A stretch of DNA of 64,000 nt from Corynebacterium maris DSM 45190 (GTDB lineage: Bacteria; Actinomycetota; Actinomycetes; Mycobacteriales; Mycobacteriaceae): the NCBI RefSeq assembly GCF_000442645.1, contig NC_021915.1, forward strand, positions 248,001 through 312,000, read 5' to 3'. Each line of letters starts with the position of its first letter. Positions within the stretch are counted from its first letter, which is position 1. The notes under the pieces were generated by a model. That model made no database searches and was not told the origin of the DNA. It saw nothing but the letters and a program-made list of their open reading frames with translations. This document shows, piece by piece, positions 48,648 to 61,840 of this stretch. The position numbers were made by a program, and so were the translations under genes.

Positions 48648-49249
48648 CTGCGGGGAGTGCTTCCCTGCGTTACCGGTTCATCGCCGCGGTCTCTGGCGCG
48701 GCGCTTTTGCTCGGCGCGTGCACCACGACGCCGGTGGAGGAACCCGCCGCCGAGCAGGAGACGCAGGCGTCGACCCCGGAGTCTGCGCCGGTGCTGGACT
48801 CCGGCCTGCCGATCGACGCGGCGCCGGAGGTCCCGGCGGGCAAGGAGAGCTGGACGGAGTGTCCCTACCTGGACACCCACTGGGTCGCGGAGACCAACGG
48901 CCAACGCATGACCGCCGTCGGCGTCGACGAGCGTTTCGACGTCCCCGCCTGCGTCTTCTGGTCCTACCCGGACGAGCCGCAGGCCCAAGTCATCGTGCGT
49001 CACCTGCAGGATGAGGACGAGGCCACCGCCGTTGTGGACTGGGCCGCACCCGTCGACCACACCGAACCCGCCGACCAGCCCGCCGGCTGGATGGGCGGGC
49101 GCGGCGGCGGGGGCAGGGTTCCGGACGTGGATGGCGCGGTCTATGCCGTGCAGTCAGGGCCCGTCGCCGTCGTCGTATTCACCAACCAGGGGCAGTCGTT
49201 CAAGGCCGAGCAGATCGCCCTCGAGGCCATCGCCAACCTGGGGCTGTGA
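48644..49249 (+). CDS. DUF2020 family lipoprotein
   Basis: A 201-residue predicted lipoprotein. The signal peptide is RYRFIAAVSGAALLLGAC, with the lipidated cysteine C26 (LGAC). An acidic linker follows (about 30-60). The mature domain (65-200) has the DUF2020 pattern (ECPYLDTHWVAETNGQRMTAVGVD, CVFWSYPDEPQAQVIVRHL). The GTG start at 48644 overlaps the DUF3806 stop (GTGA). It would sit on the outer face of the plasma membrane. Function unknown. Confidence 0.85.
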   Translation: MTAGSASLRYRFIAAVSGAALLLGACTTTPVEEPAAEQETQASTPESAPVLDSGLPIDAAPEVPAGKESWTECPYLDTHWVAETNGQRMTAVGVDERFDVPACVFWSYPDEPQAQVIVRHLQDEDEATAVVDWAAPVDHTEPADQPAGWMGGRGGGGRVPDVDGAVYAVQSGPVAVVVFTNQGQSFKAEQIALEAIANLGL

Positions 49250-49262
49250 CGCGTCGGTCGAA

Positions 49263-49415
49263 TCAGACGGAGACGTCCGAGTACGGCATCTGCGCCGACA
49301 CCCACGGGAAGACCATTTCCATCAACACCAGGAAGACCACGGCCAGCACCGCGATCACGACGACCGCCTTGACCGCCGTCGGTCCGGGCAGTTTCCGCCA
49401 CAGCCACAGATACAT
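49263..49415 (-). CDS. 50-residue single-pass membrane peptide following the sortase gene
   Basis: A short gene starting with ATG at 49415, directly after the sortase TAA (TAAATG). It begins MYLWLWRKLPGPTAVKAVVV and has one hydrophobic helix (about residues 14-36) followed by an outside segment ending MPYSDVSV. The basic N-terminus (WRK) predicts an inside location. GGAGGAGAACTAA upstream provides a ribosome site within the sortase end. It resembles the small membrane proteins that follow class E sortases in actinobacteria. A sortase partner role is inferred from position only. Confidence 0.75.
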   Translation of the reverse strand: MYLWLWRKLPGPTAVKAVVVIAVLAVVFLVLMEMVFPWVSAQMPYSDVSV

Positions 49416-50198
49416 TTAGTTCTCCTCCATCACGTCGGGCCGCTCGCCCGGGATCTTCGGCTGGGTCTCCACTTCCATGGCGTGGACGATCATGCGCTCC
49501 CGGTTCGAAAACTGCGGGTGACACGTGGTCAGGGTGAGCACGGACTCCGGCGCGTCGGCCCCGCCCTGGCCCGGCACCGGGTCAAGCACCCCGACGTCGC
49601 CCGGCAGGGTGATGTGGCGGCCGAGCACCCCGGCATATTCCCCGGTGGCCAGGCGTTCGGCCTGGTCCGGGGCGAAACAGCCCGCCGCCTCCGCCGCCCG
49701 CTGGCCGCCGTCGTGGGACATCGGCAGGACGCGGTAGGTGATCCATTCCGTCTGAGTCTCCACCACGATCGCGTCGCAGACCTCTAAGGCGCCCAGGTCA
49801 TTGAAGGGCGCGCCCTTGCCCACCCGGTGCCCGGCGACCGCGAAGTTCCCGGCCTCACCCGGCAGTTGCGTCTGCGCATAGCGGCCCGGCCCGGCCAGCA
49901 ACGTCTCCTCGTCGGTCCCCTCCATGATCGCGTACTGCCAATCCGAGCCGTAGGCGGGCACGTGGATGCGGGCGAACGCCTCACCCAGCTCCGGAGTGAG
50001 CGCACTGCGCGGGTTGACCCGCTCCTGCTCCCACTGCTGCGCCAGGCCCGCGTCGGCGTCGGCCTGCAACCGCCCCGAGGCAAGGTTGGTCCAGAACGCC
50101 TCATAGAAAGCGAAGAGCAGCGCCAGGGCGCCGACGGTCAACAACAGCTCGCCGAGCACCTGCCGGGCGCCGATCTTGGGGCGGGAGCGCGTAGTCAT
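49416..50198 (-). CDS. Class E sortase
   Basis: A 260-residue membrane-anchored sortase. A single N-terminal helix is at residues 13-33 after a basic start (TTRSRPK). The catalytic triad is visible: H124 (VAGHRVG), C226 (LTTCHP) and R234 (SNRERMI). The TTCHP form is typical of class E housekeeping sortases of high-GC Gram-positives, which usually recognise LAxTG-type signals. No cell-wall sorted substrate is encoded in the window. The 50-residue membrane peptide follows immediately. Confidence 0.92.
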   Translation of the reverse strand: MTTRSRPKIGARQVLGELLLTVGALALLFAFYEAFWTNLASGRLQADADAGLAQQWEQERVNPRSALTPELGEAFARIHVPAYGSDWQYAIMEGTDEETLLAGPGRYAQTQLPGEAGNFAVAGHRVGKGAPFNDLGALEVCDAIVVETQTEWITYRVLPMSHDGGQRAAEAAGCFAPDQAERLATGEYAGVLGRHITLPGDVGVLDPVPGQGGADAPESVLTLTTCHPQFSNRERMIVHAMEVETQPKIPGERPDVMEEN

Positions 50199-50237
50199 GT
50201 CAGGACATTTTATCTGAGGGGCGGACCGAGGGAGGAG

Positions 50238-50289
50238 AGATGAACCAACGCCCGCATCCTTCGAGAAGGACGCGGGCGCGGGTTCATCT
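50238..50289 (-). terminator. Terminator of leuA
   Basis: A long stem: AGATGAACC (50238-50246) pairs with GGTTCATCT (50281-50289), CGCCCGC with GCGGGCG, and TCCTTC with GAAGGA at the tip. It lies between the leuA stop and the sortase start on the minus strand. Confidence 0.8.
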
Positions 50290-50307
50290 GTGTGGGCCGA
50301 AGTGAGG

Positions 50308-52422
<2,115 letters not shown>

Positions 52423-52534
52423 TCACCCGCAGCACCAGACCCGGGAGGGGCTGCGGGCAGAAAAATGGCCTCCCGGACGGGCCGACGCCGATGTGCCGCC
52501 GTCGTCCCGCCTGAGAGGCCGGGGGTGAGCGGGG

Positions 52535-52636
52535 TTAGAGCGGGAGGACGGAGCTCAGCAGGTCGGCGCTGCCGTTGTAACCGGAGAGCGTAGCGATGCC
52601 GTTGAGGATGGAGAAGACGGAGGAGAGCAGTTCCAT
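52535..52636 (-). CDS. 33-residue hydrophobic peptide, porin-like
   Basis: A very short gene that starts MELLSSVFSILNGIATLSGY and ends DLLSSVLPL. A clear ribosome site (GAAAGGCCC) lies seven bases before the ATG. The product is almost entirely one amphipathic/hydrophobic helix rich in Ser, Leu and Gly, with one Glu and one Asp. It shares the LLSSV / SSVLL wording and the GAAAGGC leader with the small gene at 3017-3151. A mycomembrane peptide of the PorA/PorH/ProtX kind is a reasonable guess; a regulatory or membrane-active peptide is the alternative. Confidence 0.6.
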   Translation of the reverse strand: MELLSSVFSILNGIATLSGYNGSADLLSSVLPL

Positions 52637-52738
52637 GGTGGGCCTTTCATCGAGGTAACGGTGACGTTGTCATCATAACTCGGGGATGGGCCGGAAAGGG
52701 AGGAATGCAGAGGTGACATCGACGCTGCGCCGCGGCCT

Positions 52739-53578
52739 TCAGGCGGCGCCCTTTCGGGACAGCATCACCGTGGCCGTGATCATGGCGAGCAGCGCCAGAG
52801 CCAGCCACACCCAATTCCAGCCGGTGACTCGGAAGGTCTCGCCGAGCACGAGAAAGCCCAGCGTGAAGGCCACGACGGGCTCGCCGGCCTTCATCGCCGG
52901 CAAGGAGGTCGACAGGGTGCTGGCGTTGAAGGCGTTCTGCTGGATCAGCGTCCCTAGAGTCGCGGCCAGAATCAGCGCGTACGTCTCCCAACTGACGGCC
53001 AGACCGAGCAACCCGTTGGCGGTGAAGGTGTCGGCCACGGCCTTCGACAGCACGGCGACGAACCCGAAGACGGCGCCGGTGACCAGGCCCAGCACAAAGG
53101 CCCGGTCCGGGCCCGACAGCCGCGCGGACCACCGGGTCATCGCCGTCAGCACCACGATTCCTAACAGCAGCGCGGGCGCCCAGCGGGCGAAGGAGGGGTG
53201 GTCGGCGCTGCCCACGGGTCGGCCGAGCAGGATCACGACGGTGACCGAGGCGGTCAGCACGATCGCCCAGGACAGCTCACTCGCCGAGACGCGCTTCTGG
53301 TCGTGGGCGGCCGAGACCAGCAAGGTGAAGATCAGCGACGTCACCAGAATCGGTTGCACGATCAACAGGGGGCCGAAACTGAGCGCCACGACCTGCAGGA
53401 TGTAGGCGATGATCGCCGTGCTCATGCCCGCCCACCACAGCGGGCGTCGAATCGCCTGCAGGATCGGGGACTGACCCACCGGGACGCGGGAGGCGATGCG
53501 GTGGCGGACGACGGTGCCCCAGGCGATGGTGAGGGCGGAGGCGAGCGCGAAAATAACCGCCACGAGATGATGAGGCAC
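52739..53578 (-). CDS. DMT/EamA-like membrane transporter
   Basis: A 279-residue protein with about nine or ten hydrophobic segments and no large soluble part. The internal halves (ALASALTIAWGTVVRHR, AGEPVVAFTLGFLVLGETF) resemble drug/metabolite transporter proteins. The GTG at 53578 (MPHHLVAVIF) is favoured, since TACAGT lies seven bases before it as a possible -10 of a leaderless transcript. The frame is open for 13 more codons with an ATG at 53617. The substrate is unknown. It diverges from lysC. Confidence 0.8.
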   Translation of the reverse strand: MPHHLVAVIFALASALTIAWGTVVRHRIASRVPVGQSPILQAIRRPLWWAGMSTAIIAYILQVVALSFGPLLIVQPILVTSLIFTLLVSAAHDQKRVSASELSWAIVLTASVTVVILLGRPVGSADHPSFARWAPALLLGIVVLTAMTRWSARLSGPDRAFVLGLVTGAVFGFVAVLSKAVADTFTANGLLGLAVSWETYALILAATLGTLIQQNAFNASTLSTSLPAMKAGEPVVAFTLGFLVLGETFRVTGWNWVWLALALLAMITATVMLSRKGAA

Positions 53579-53709
53579 GGGCAATACTGTACTGGGAAAC
53601 CTCGTTCTTTCGCGCACGCGGTAAACCGCTACGATGAGGGACAGAAATCACCCTGCTCACTACGGAAGACAACTGTGGTGGGTCCAACGACACGAAAGGT
53701 GACCAGCCG

Positions 53710-56044
<2,335 letters not shown>

Positions 56045-56062
56045 CCAGATTCAGGATGCAGC

Positions 56063-56103
56063 GTCCCCGGTGACTGGCCGACGACGGCCCGGTCACCGGG
56101 GAC
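56063..56103 (+). terminator. Terminator after asd
   Basis: GTCCCCGGTGAC (56063-56074) pairs perfectly with GTCACCGGGGAC (56092-56103), with an inner GGCC/GGCC stem. It lies between the convergent asd and DUF4383 genes. Confidence 0.8.
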
Positions 56104-56121
56104 ACGTGTGTTCGGGGCGCG

Positions 56122-56604
56122 TCAGGACTCGGTGGGGCGGGTTTCGGGGACGGTGGTGTCGCGCCGGGTGGCGCGCGGGAGGAACGACAGCGCCACCATC
56201 GTGACGCCGAGGCCCAGGTGCAGCCAGTTATTGGCGTCGCTGAGCGGGACGAAGTTGGCGGCGGAGTCGAAATCGACGATCAGGCCGTAGATGCACAGCA
56301 CGAGGTGGAGGAGACCGCCCCACAGCAGGTAGTGGCGGGCCGCGCCCGCCGTGCGGGCCAGGAGGACCCCGGCCACGCCGAAGAGCAGGTGGACGATGTT
56401 GTGGAGAATGGAGACATGGAAGATCCCCAGCAACATCGCGTCGCCTTCATGGCCGGCGAACTGCAGGGTATCGAGGTTGGTGGTGAGTCCCGGAATGAAG
56501 CCGGCGACGCCGACCAGGAGAAAGACGATTCCGTAGATGAGTGCGACGATCTGCACCGGTGAACGACCGGCGCGTGTACCGGTCTGGGTAGACGTGGTCG
56601 TTAT
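56122..56604 (-). CDS. DUF4383 membrane protein with unclear start codon
   Basis: A 145-160 residue protein with four hydrophobic helices (IVALIYGIVFLLVGVAGFI, MLLGIFHVSILHNIVHLLFG, YLLWGGLLHLVLCIYGLI, WLHLGLGVTMVALSFL). The His-containing second helix is typical of DUF4383. The best ribosome site (GGAAAGGTGCC) is followed by ATA at 56604 rather than a normal start; the first regular in-frame start downstream is GTG at 56556 without a ribosome site, and the frame is also open upstream. The ATA start is an inference. Function unknown. Confidence 0.68.
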   Translation of the reverse strand: MTTTSTQTGTRAGRSPVQIVALIYGIVFLLVGVAGFIPGLTTNLDTLQFAGHEGDAMLLGIFHVSILHNIVHLLFGVAGVLLARTAGAARHYLLWGGLLHLVLCIYGLIVDFDSAANFVPLSDANNWLHLGLGVTMVALSFLPRATRRDTTVPETRPTES

Positions 56605-56798
56605 GGCACCTTTCCGTGGGGCCGACCGCGGAGTCGACGAGGTCGATTCACACGCAGCGACGAGGCGCGTGCCGCGGAGGGAGGCCCTTGTACCATGCGC
56701 CTCACGCGTCACTGCCGTGCCACTGCCAGCGTAGCCATCTGCATCGTCGCCGGCAGTGTGGAAGACGGCCATCGCTGCCCCGGCGTCCCGTGTTTGCC

Positions 56799-57809
56799 TC
56801 AGGCGCTGTGGCGTTCCGCGTCGTCAAGATCCGCGCGGTCGACGCGCAACAGCGGGCCGAGCTCGCGGACGGGGATGACGGAGACGTCGTGAATTTTCCA
56901 GTGCGCGTTCTGGCAGAGCTCGCGGGCGTCGATGAGCTCGGCGGCCGTGACCTCGTTCGCCCGGTGGGGCACCACGTAGGCGTCGACGTAGAAGTATTGG
57001 CCTTCCTCGCGGGTGCGGTTGCCCACTTCCCGCACCCACGGCAGCTGCGCCAGGCGGGCGTTGACCAGGGCGGGCACCGGGTGCGGCTCGGAGGTGCCCA
57101 GCGTCTTCGGGGTCGCTTCCACCATGGAGGTCAGGGAGCCGCGTAAATTCTGGTAGCCGTCCTGGATGATGTCTACGGAGATGATGATCGCGGCGATCGC
57201 GTCCGCCCACCAGATGCCCAGGCCGATGCCCGCGATGCCCGCGATGGAGGCCAGCCCGGCCATCCAGTCGGCCTTGTTCATCTGCGCGTCGGCGAACAGG
57301 GCCTTGTTGTGCAGCATCTTCGCCGGTTTCATCTTCAGCCTGCCCAACGCCAGGGGCGGGAAGAGGGTGATGAACATGAACCCGATCATGATCCAGCCTT
57401 GCCAGACGTCTTGGCCGAAGACGACGAACACGCCGACGTCCGGGCGTTCGGCACGCAGCAGCGTCATCACGGACTGAAACAACAAGAATCCGCCGAAGGC
57501 CAGCAGCGCCGCCCCGGCGACCAAGTGGGCGACGTCCATCGACTGGAGGAAGCCATAGGGGTGGTTCCTCGTCGGCCGACGGCGGGCCACCCGCATGCCG
57601 ATCAGGTAGGCCAGCGGCGGGACCATGCCCAGCAAGTCTTGGATCCAGGCGGCCTGCATCGCCTGGGAGTTGCCCTTGATCAGGAAGAGGATGACGGTGT
57701 CGACGAGCAGGTAACCCAGCGTCCACCACGCGAGGACGGCGCCCAGGCGGGCGGCCCGGCGTTGGGGCTCGGGGAGGGAGGGGGTGTGGCCGGAAGGGGC
57801 GGCGCTCAT
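56799..57809 (-). CDS. Cation diffusion facilitator family transporter
   Basis: A 336-residue CDF-like protein with about six membrane helices (about 20-40, 55-75, 95-115, 135-155, 190-215) and a C-terminal cytoplasmic domain of about 110 residues (EEGQYFYVDAYVVPHRANEVTA). Conserved polar residues occur in NKADWMAGLASIAG and WWADAIAAIIISVDIIQDGY, the usual metal-site helices. Zn, Co, Fe or Mn export is likely. The metal cannot be assigned. The gene is followed by the DUF4383 gene after about 190 bases. Confidence 0.88.
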   Translation of the reverse strand: MSAAPSGHTPSLPEPQRRAARLGAVLAWWTLGYLLVDTVILFLIKGNSQAMQAAWIQDLLGMVPPLAYLIGMRVARRRPTRNHPYGFLQSMDVAHLVAGAALLAFGGFLLFQSVMTLLRAERPDVGVFVVFGQDVWQGWIMIGFMFITLFPPLALGRLKMKPAKMLHNKALFADAQMNKADWMAGLASIAGIAGIGLGIWWADAIAAIIISVDIIQDGYQNLRGSLTSMVEATPKTLGTSEPHPVPALVNARLAQLPWVREVGNRTREEGQYFYVDAYVVPHRANEVTAAELIDARELCQNAHWKIHDVSVIPVRELGPLLRVDRADLDDAERHSA

Positions 57810-57869
57810 GTGCCCAGACTACAATTTTCGGGCCCGGGTGCACGGCCACGTGGGCGTCGATAAGCCCAG

Positions 57870-59225
57870 TCAGCCCTGCGGCCGGTCAGCTCCGCCCTGC
57901 CCGGCGTCGTACTCCGCGCGGGTCTGCGGATCGGAATGGTCGACGTAGACGACGTCGGAGGCCGGGTCCTCCCGGTCGTAGTCGAGGTCGCGTTCGGACT
58001 CGAGCTCCTCGTGGATCTCGTCCTCCAGCTGCTCCGTGAATTCCTCGTCCGGGATGTTCGACGCGGCGATGATCTTGCCCAGCTCGCGCTGCTGGCGCTT
58101 GGTGAAACGCAGGCGCGGATCCATCCGGCGGCGGGTCAGATCCTTCGCGCGCACGCGGCGGCGACCCTCCGCGCGCAGCTTCGAACCGCCACGCAGCCAC
58201 GCCACAGCCAAGACCGCGATCATGACGATGCCCAGGTAACCCAGCGCCGGGTAGACGTAGGAGACCAGGTCGCTGAAACCGACGAAGGACAGGCCGAAGC
58301 CGATCAGGCAGGCGACGATGAACACCGGGCGGTACCACTCGCGGCGGTTACGGGTCAGGCGTTTGCCCAGCGCGTAGAACATGCCGATGGCGGTGTTGTA
58401 GATCATCGCGAAGATGACCACCGACATCAGCAGGCCCAGGATCGGGTGGATGTCGTCGATCAGGGCCAACACCGGAAGTTCCGCGCCGCCGACGGTCTCC
58501 ACCTCGAGGAACAGCGCGGCGACCAGCAGAAGCAGCATGACCAGGAAGAAGAGGCCGCCGATCAGCCCGCCGACGCCGGCGGCCTTGGTGTCTAAGAAAT
58601 TGCCGCCGATGACCGCGGCCATGGACACGGCCGTCATGACGCACAGCCCGACGTAGTTGAGCGCGGCGATCCACCAGTTCGGCAAGGTGGTCTGGACCTC
58701 CTGGGCCGCGACATTCAACCCGGCGACGTCGTAGTCGGCGGTGAACAGCGTCCAGACGGTGACGAACACGATGAACACGATCACGAACGGGGTGACCGCG
58801 CCGATGATCTTCGAGACTTTATCCACGTCCAGCATGCCCGTGACCAGCACGAGGACGAGCATGAGCAGCGCGCCGACCCACACCGGCCACCCGAATTGCT
58901 GCTCCAGGTTGGAGCCGCCGCCAGCGAACATGACGAAGCCGATCGCGAACAGCGTCACCACCGTCGCGATGTCCAGCAGCCAGGACATGGTTTTGCCTGA
59001 GATGCGGGACAGCACCGCCGTGTGCTCCTGCGCCTGGAAATAACTGCCGAACTGCAGGATGGCGATACCGCTGACGATCATGAGCACGGAGGCTAAGAGG
59101 GCGCCCGCCAATCCCCAGGTCCCGAATGCCACGAAAAATTGCACGGCCTCCTGCCCGGAGGCGAAACCCGCGCCGACGATCACACCGGTGAAAGCCAGTG
59201 CGATGCCTAAACCTGTTCTGAACAT
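57870..59225 (-). CDS. YkvI-like LeuT-fold membrane protein
   Basis: A 451-residue protein with ten to eleven membrane helices and a charged C-terminal tail (about 345-451, RRRMDPRLRFTKRQQRELG, many Asp/Glu). The start GLGIALAFTGVIVGAGFASGQE is the YkvI signature, with unwound helix 1 as in LeuT-fold carriers. The substrate is unknown. The ATG at 59225 is chosen because GAAGGAG lies nine bases upstream; an in-frame GTG at 59243 would place that ribosome site inside the gene. It follows sigC on the same strand, about 115 bases apart. Confidence 0.85.
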   Translation of the reverse strand: MFRTGLGIALAFTGVIVGAGFASGQEAVQFFVAFGTWGLAGALLASVLMIVSGIAILQFGSYFQAQEHTAVLSRISGKTMSWLLDIATVVTLFAIGFVMFAGGGSNLEQQFGWPVWVGALLMLVLVLVTGMLDVDKVSKIIGAVTPFVIVFIVFVTVWTLFTADYDVAGLNVAAQEVQTTLPNWWIAALNYVGLCVMTAVSMAAVIGGNFLDTKAAGVGGLIGGLFFLVMLLLLVAALFLEVETVGGAELPVLALIDDIHPILGLLMSVVIFAMIYNTAIGMFYALGKRLTRNRREWYRPVFIVACLIGFGLSFVGFSDLVSYVYPALGYLGIVMIAVLAVAWLRGGSKLRAEGRRRVRAKDLTRRRMDPRLRFTKRQQRELGKIIAASNIPDEEFTEQLEDEIHEELESERDLDYDREDPASDVVYVDHSDPQTRAEYDAGQGGADRPQG

Positions 59226-59339
59226 ACTGCTGGTCTCCTTCACAGGGGCGTTGCCCGTTGTTCGAATGTCCGTATCCCCCCACTTAACTGGAAGACGGCG
59301 AACCTCGCCACAGGAAGACGGGTCAGCGTTGAGGCGGCG

Positions 59340-59906
59340 TCAGCGCTCGTTCTTCTTCTGCTCCTGCGCGATGAGATCCTTGCGGGCCCGGGCGACGCGG
59401 GAGCGGATGGTGCCGATGCGCACGTCGGAAATTTTGGCGGCCTCCTCATAGGAGTAGCCGAGCACCTGAGTCAGGATCAACGCTTCGCGACGCTCCTCCG
59501 GCAGGTCGTCGATGAGCGAACGGGCGTCGATCCAGGCCGACCAGGAGGAGGGGTCGGCGCCGGCGACGGTGGAGGCGGAGGCGGCGTCCTCGTATTCGGT
59601 GGCGGACTTGCGCGGGCGGGCCATGTCGTGACGGATGTTGTCCACCCAGACGCGCCGGGCCAGCGACAACAGCCAGGTGCGGGCGGAGGAGCGGGCGGCG
59701 AAACGGGGGAGTGCGCCCATGACGCGCAGGTAGGTTTCCTGGGTCAGGTCGTCGGCGACGTCCTGACCTCCCAGGTGGGCGAGCAGACGCCAGACGTCGT
59801 CTTGGGTTGCGCGGATGAATTCCGTGAGCGCTGCGCGGTCGCCCCGCCCGGCCAGGAGCGCGAGGTCGGTGACGCGTTCATCGTCACGCGCGGAATGTCT
59901 GGTCAC
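59340..59906 (-). CDS. sigC: ECF sigma factor SigC
   Basis: A 188-residue ECF sigma factor: region 2 (about 25-95, DLTQETYLRVMGALPRFA, WLLSLARRVWVDNIRHD) and region 4 (about 130-185, LTQVLGYSYEEAAKISDVRIGTIRSRVARARKDL). Its place between asd and katA matches sigC of C. glutamicum, which controls terminal oxidase genes. No anti-sigma factor gene lies next to it. The start is GTG. Two membrane-protein genes lie downstream; whether they belong to its regulon is unknown. Confidence 0.9.
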   Translation of the reverse strand: MTRHSARDDERVTDLALLAGRGDRAALTEFIRATQDDVWRLLAHLGGQDVADDLTQETYLRVMGALPRFAARSSARTWLLSLARRVWVDNIRHDMARPRKSATEYEDAASASTVAGADPSSWSAWIDARSLIDDLPEERREALILTQVLGYSYEEAAKISDVRIGTIRSRVARARKDLIAQEQKKNER

Positions 59907-60060
59907 GGTTACTGAGGTTAGCAGGCAGAAAGAGGGTCTTAAGGCCCGTGCCGGGCGTCACTTTCTTCTCTATGCTGGGCCTTGCGGGCGCCTATCAGTT
60001 GAGCTAGACTATTAGTAACGCACGATAGATAGGGTTCGCTTAACTCGAAGGAGACACACC

Positions 60061-61638
60061 ATGGCAAACATCGACGACATTCTGTCGCAGGGTCGCCGCA
60101 ACCCCGCGCACAAGCACACCACCCGCCACAACGGCGCCCCGATCCCGTCCGAGAACCACTCGATCACCCAGGGCAAGCAGGGTTCGGTCATTCTCGATGA
60201 CATCCACCTCGTGGAGAAGCTGGCCCACTTCAACCGCGAGATGGTCCCGGACCGCATCCCGCACGCCAAGGGCCACGGCGCCTTCGGTGAGCTGCACGTG
60301 ACCGAGGACGTCTCCCAGTACACCAAGGCCAAGCTGTTCCAGCCGGGCGCCGTCACCCCGATGGGCATCCGCTTTTCCACGGTCGCCGGCGAGTCCGGCT
60401 CCCCGGACACCTGGCGTGACGTGCACGGCTTCGCCATGCGCTACTACACCCAGGACGGCAACTACGACATCGTGGGCAACAACACCCCGATCTTCTTCGT
60501 CCGCGACGCCATGAAGTTCCCGGACTTCATCCACTCGCAGAAGCGCCTGGAGGCCAACGGCCTGCGCTCCGCCGACATGCAGTGGGACTTCTGGACCCGC
60601 GCACCGGAATCCGCGCACCAGGTCACCTACCTGATGGGCGGCCGCGGCACCCCGAAGACCAACCGCCACATGAACGGCTACGGCTCCCACACCTTCCAGT
60701 GGATCAACGCCGCCGGCGAGGCCTTCTGGATCAAGTACCACTTCGTCTCCCAGCAGGGCGTCGAGAACTTCACCGACGCCGAGGCCACCGAGATGGCCGG
60801 CATCAACGCCGACTACCACCGTGAGGACCTGTGGGAGGCCATCGAGCGCGGCGACTTCCCGAAGTGGGACGTCTACGTGCAGGTCATGCCGGTCGACGAG
60901 GCGGAGGACTACCGCTTCAACCCCTTCGACCTGACCAAGATCTGGTCCAAGAAGGACTACCCGCGCATCAAGGTCGGTTACTTCGAGCTCAACCGCAACC
61001 CGGAGAACTACCACAATCAGATCGAGCAGATCGCCCTGGACCCGTCCAACCTGGTTCCGGGCGTGGGCTTCTCCCCGGACAAGATGCTGCAGGGCCGCAT
61101 CTTCGCCTACGCGGATCAGCAGCGTTACCGCATCGGGCCGAACTACCGTCAGCTGCCGGTCAACCGCCCGGTCAACGGCGACGTCAACACCTACTCCCAC
61201 AAGGGGCAGATGGCGTACGAGCACAACGACCCCGACGCTCCGGTCTACAGCCCGAACGGCCGCGGCAAGGGCGCCGGCTACCTGGATGACGGCGTGACCT
61301 CCAACCACGGCGACTACTTCAGCGACGCCAACGACTACGGTGAGGCGGACGACGCCATGGTGGGCCTGAACACCCACGGCGACGAGCTCTACCGCGGCAC
61401 CTACGTCAAGCACGCCGAGGACGACGACTTCATCCAGCCGGGCACCCTGTACCGTGAGGTCATGGATGACAAGGAGAAGGAGGAGCTGGCGGACAACATC
61501 ACCGGCGCCATGGTCGGCGTCTCCCCGGACGTCGAGGAGCGCTGCTACTGGTACTGGTCCTCCGTGGACGAGAACCTGGGCAAGCGCGTCAAGGAACTCT
61601 TCGCCGCCAAGAAGGATCTGCCGGAAGATCACAAGTAA
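60061..61638 (+). CDS. katA: Small-subunit catalase KatA
   Basis: A 525-residue clade 3 type catalase. The catalytic His block is DRIPHAKGHGAFGELHVT, the haem-distal NNTPIFFVRDAMKFPDFIHSQ follows, and the proximal Tyr motif is RIFAYADQQRYRIGPNY. It lacks the C-terminal flavodoxin domain of the katE product. GAAGGAGACACACC lies before the ATG. The gene diverges from sigC with about 154 bases between starts, which hold both promoters. Terminator at 61702-61736. Confidence 0.96.
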   Translation: MANIDDILSQGRRNPAHKHTTRHNGAPIPSENHSITQGKQGSVILDDIHLVEKLAHFNREMVPDRIPHAKGHGAFGELHVTEDVSQYTKAKLFQPGAVTPMGIRFSTVAGESGSPDTWRDVHGFAMRYYTQDGNYDIVGNNTPIFFVRDAMKFPDFIHSQKRLEANGLRSADMQWDFWTRAPESAHQVTYLMGGRGTPKTNRHMNGYGSHTFQWINAAGEAFWIKYHFVSQQGVENFTDAEATEMAGINADYHREDLWEAIERGDFPKWDVYVQVMPVDEAEDYRFNPFDLTKIWSKKDYPRIKVGYFELNRNPENYHNQIEQIALDPSNLVPGVGFSPDKMLQGRIFAYADQQRYRIGPNYRQLPVNRPVNGDVNTYSHKGQMAYEHNDPDAPVYSPNGRGKGAGYLDDGVTSNHGDYFSDANDYGEADDAMVGLNTHGDELYRGTYVKHAEDDDFIQPGTLYREVMDDKEKEELADNITGAMVGVSPDVEERCYWYWSSVDENLGKRVKELFAAKKDLPEDHK

Positions 61639-61701
61639 GGTAGTCCCGACGCCCGCTCCGGCGGCCGGCCTGACCGGACGCCGCGCGCGCTGACACGGCA
61701 C

Positions 61702-61736
61702 AAGAAGCGCCCACCGATTTTCGGTGGGCGCTTCTT
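61702..61736 (+). terminator. Terminator of katA
   Basis: AAGAAGCGCCCACCG (61702-61716) and CGGTGGGCGCTTCTT (61722-61736) form a perfect 15-bp stem with an ATTTT loop. Confidence 0.9.
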
Positions 61737-61840
61737 GCTGTGTTTCGAGATCGGCCGGGCGTGACTACAACCTTGAAACCCATGGTCGACGTACCTACCG
61801 TGGGCGGTGTAACCCGCACCACACGATAAAGGAGAAGACC

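Noticed and set aside
60040..61701. A 553-codon minus-strand frame opposite katA.
   Set aside because: Antisense shadow; the katA reading is full-length with all catalase motifs.
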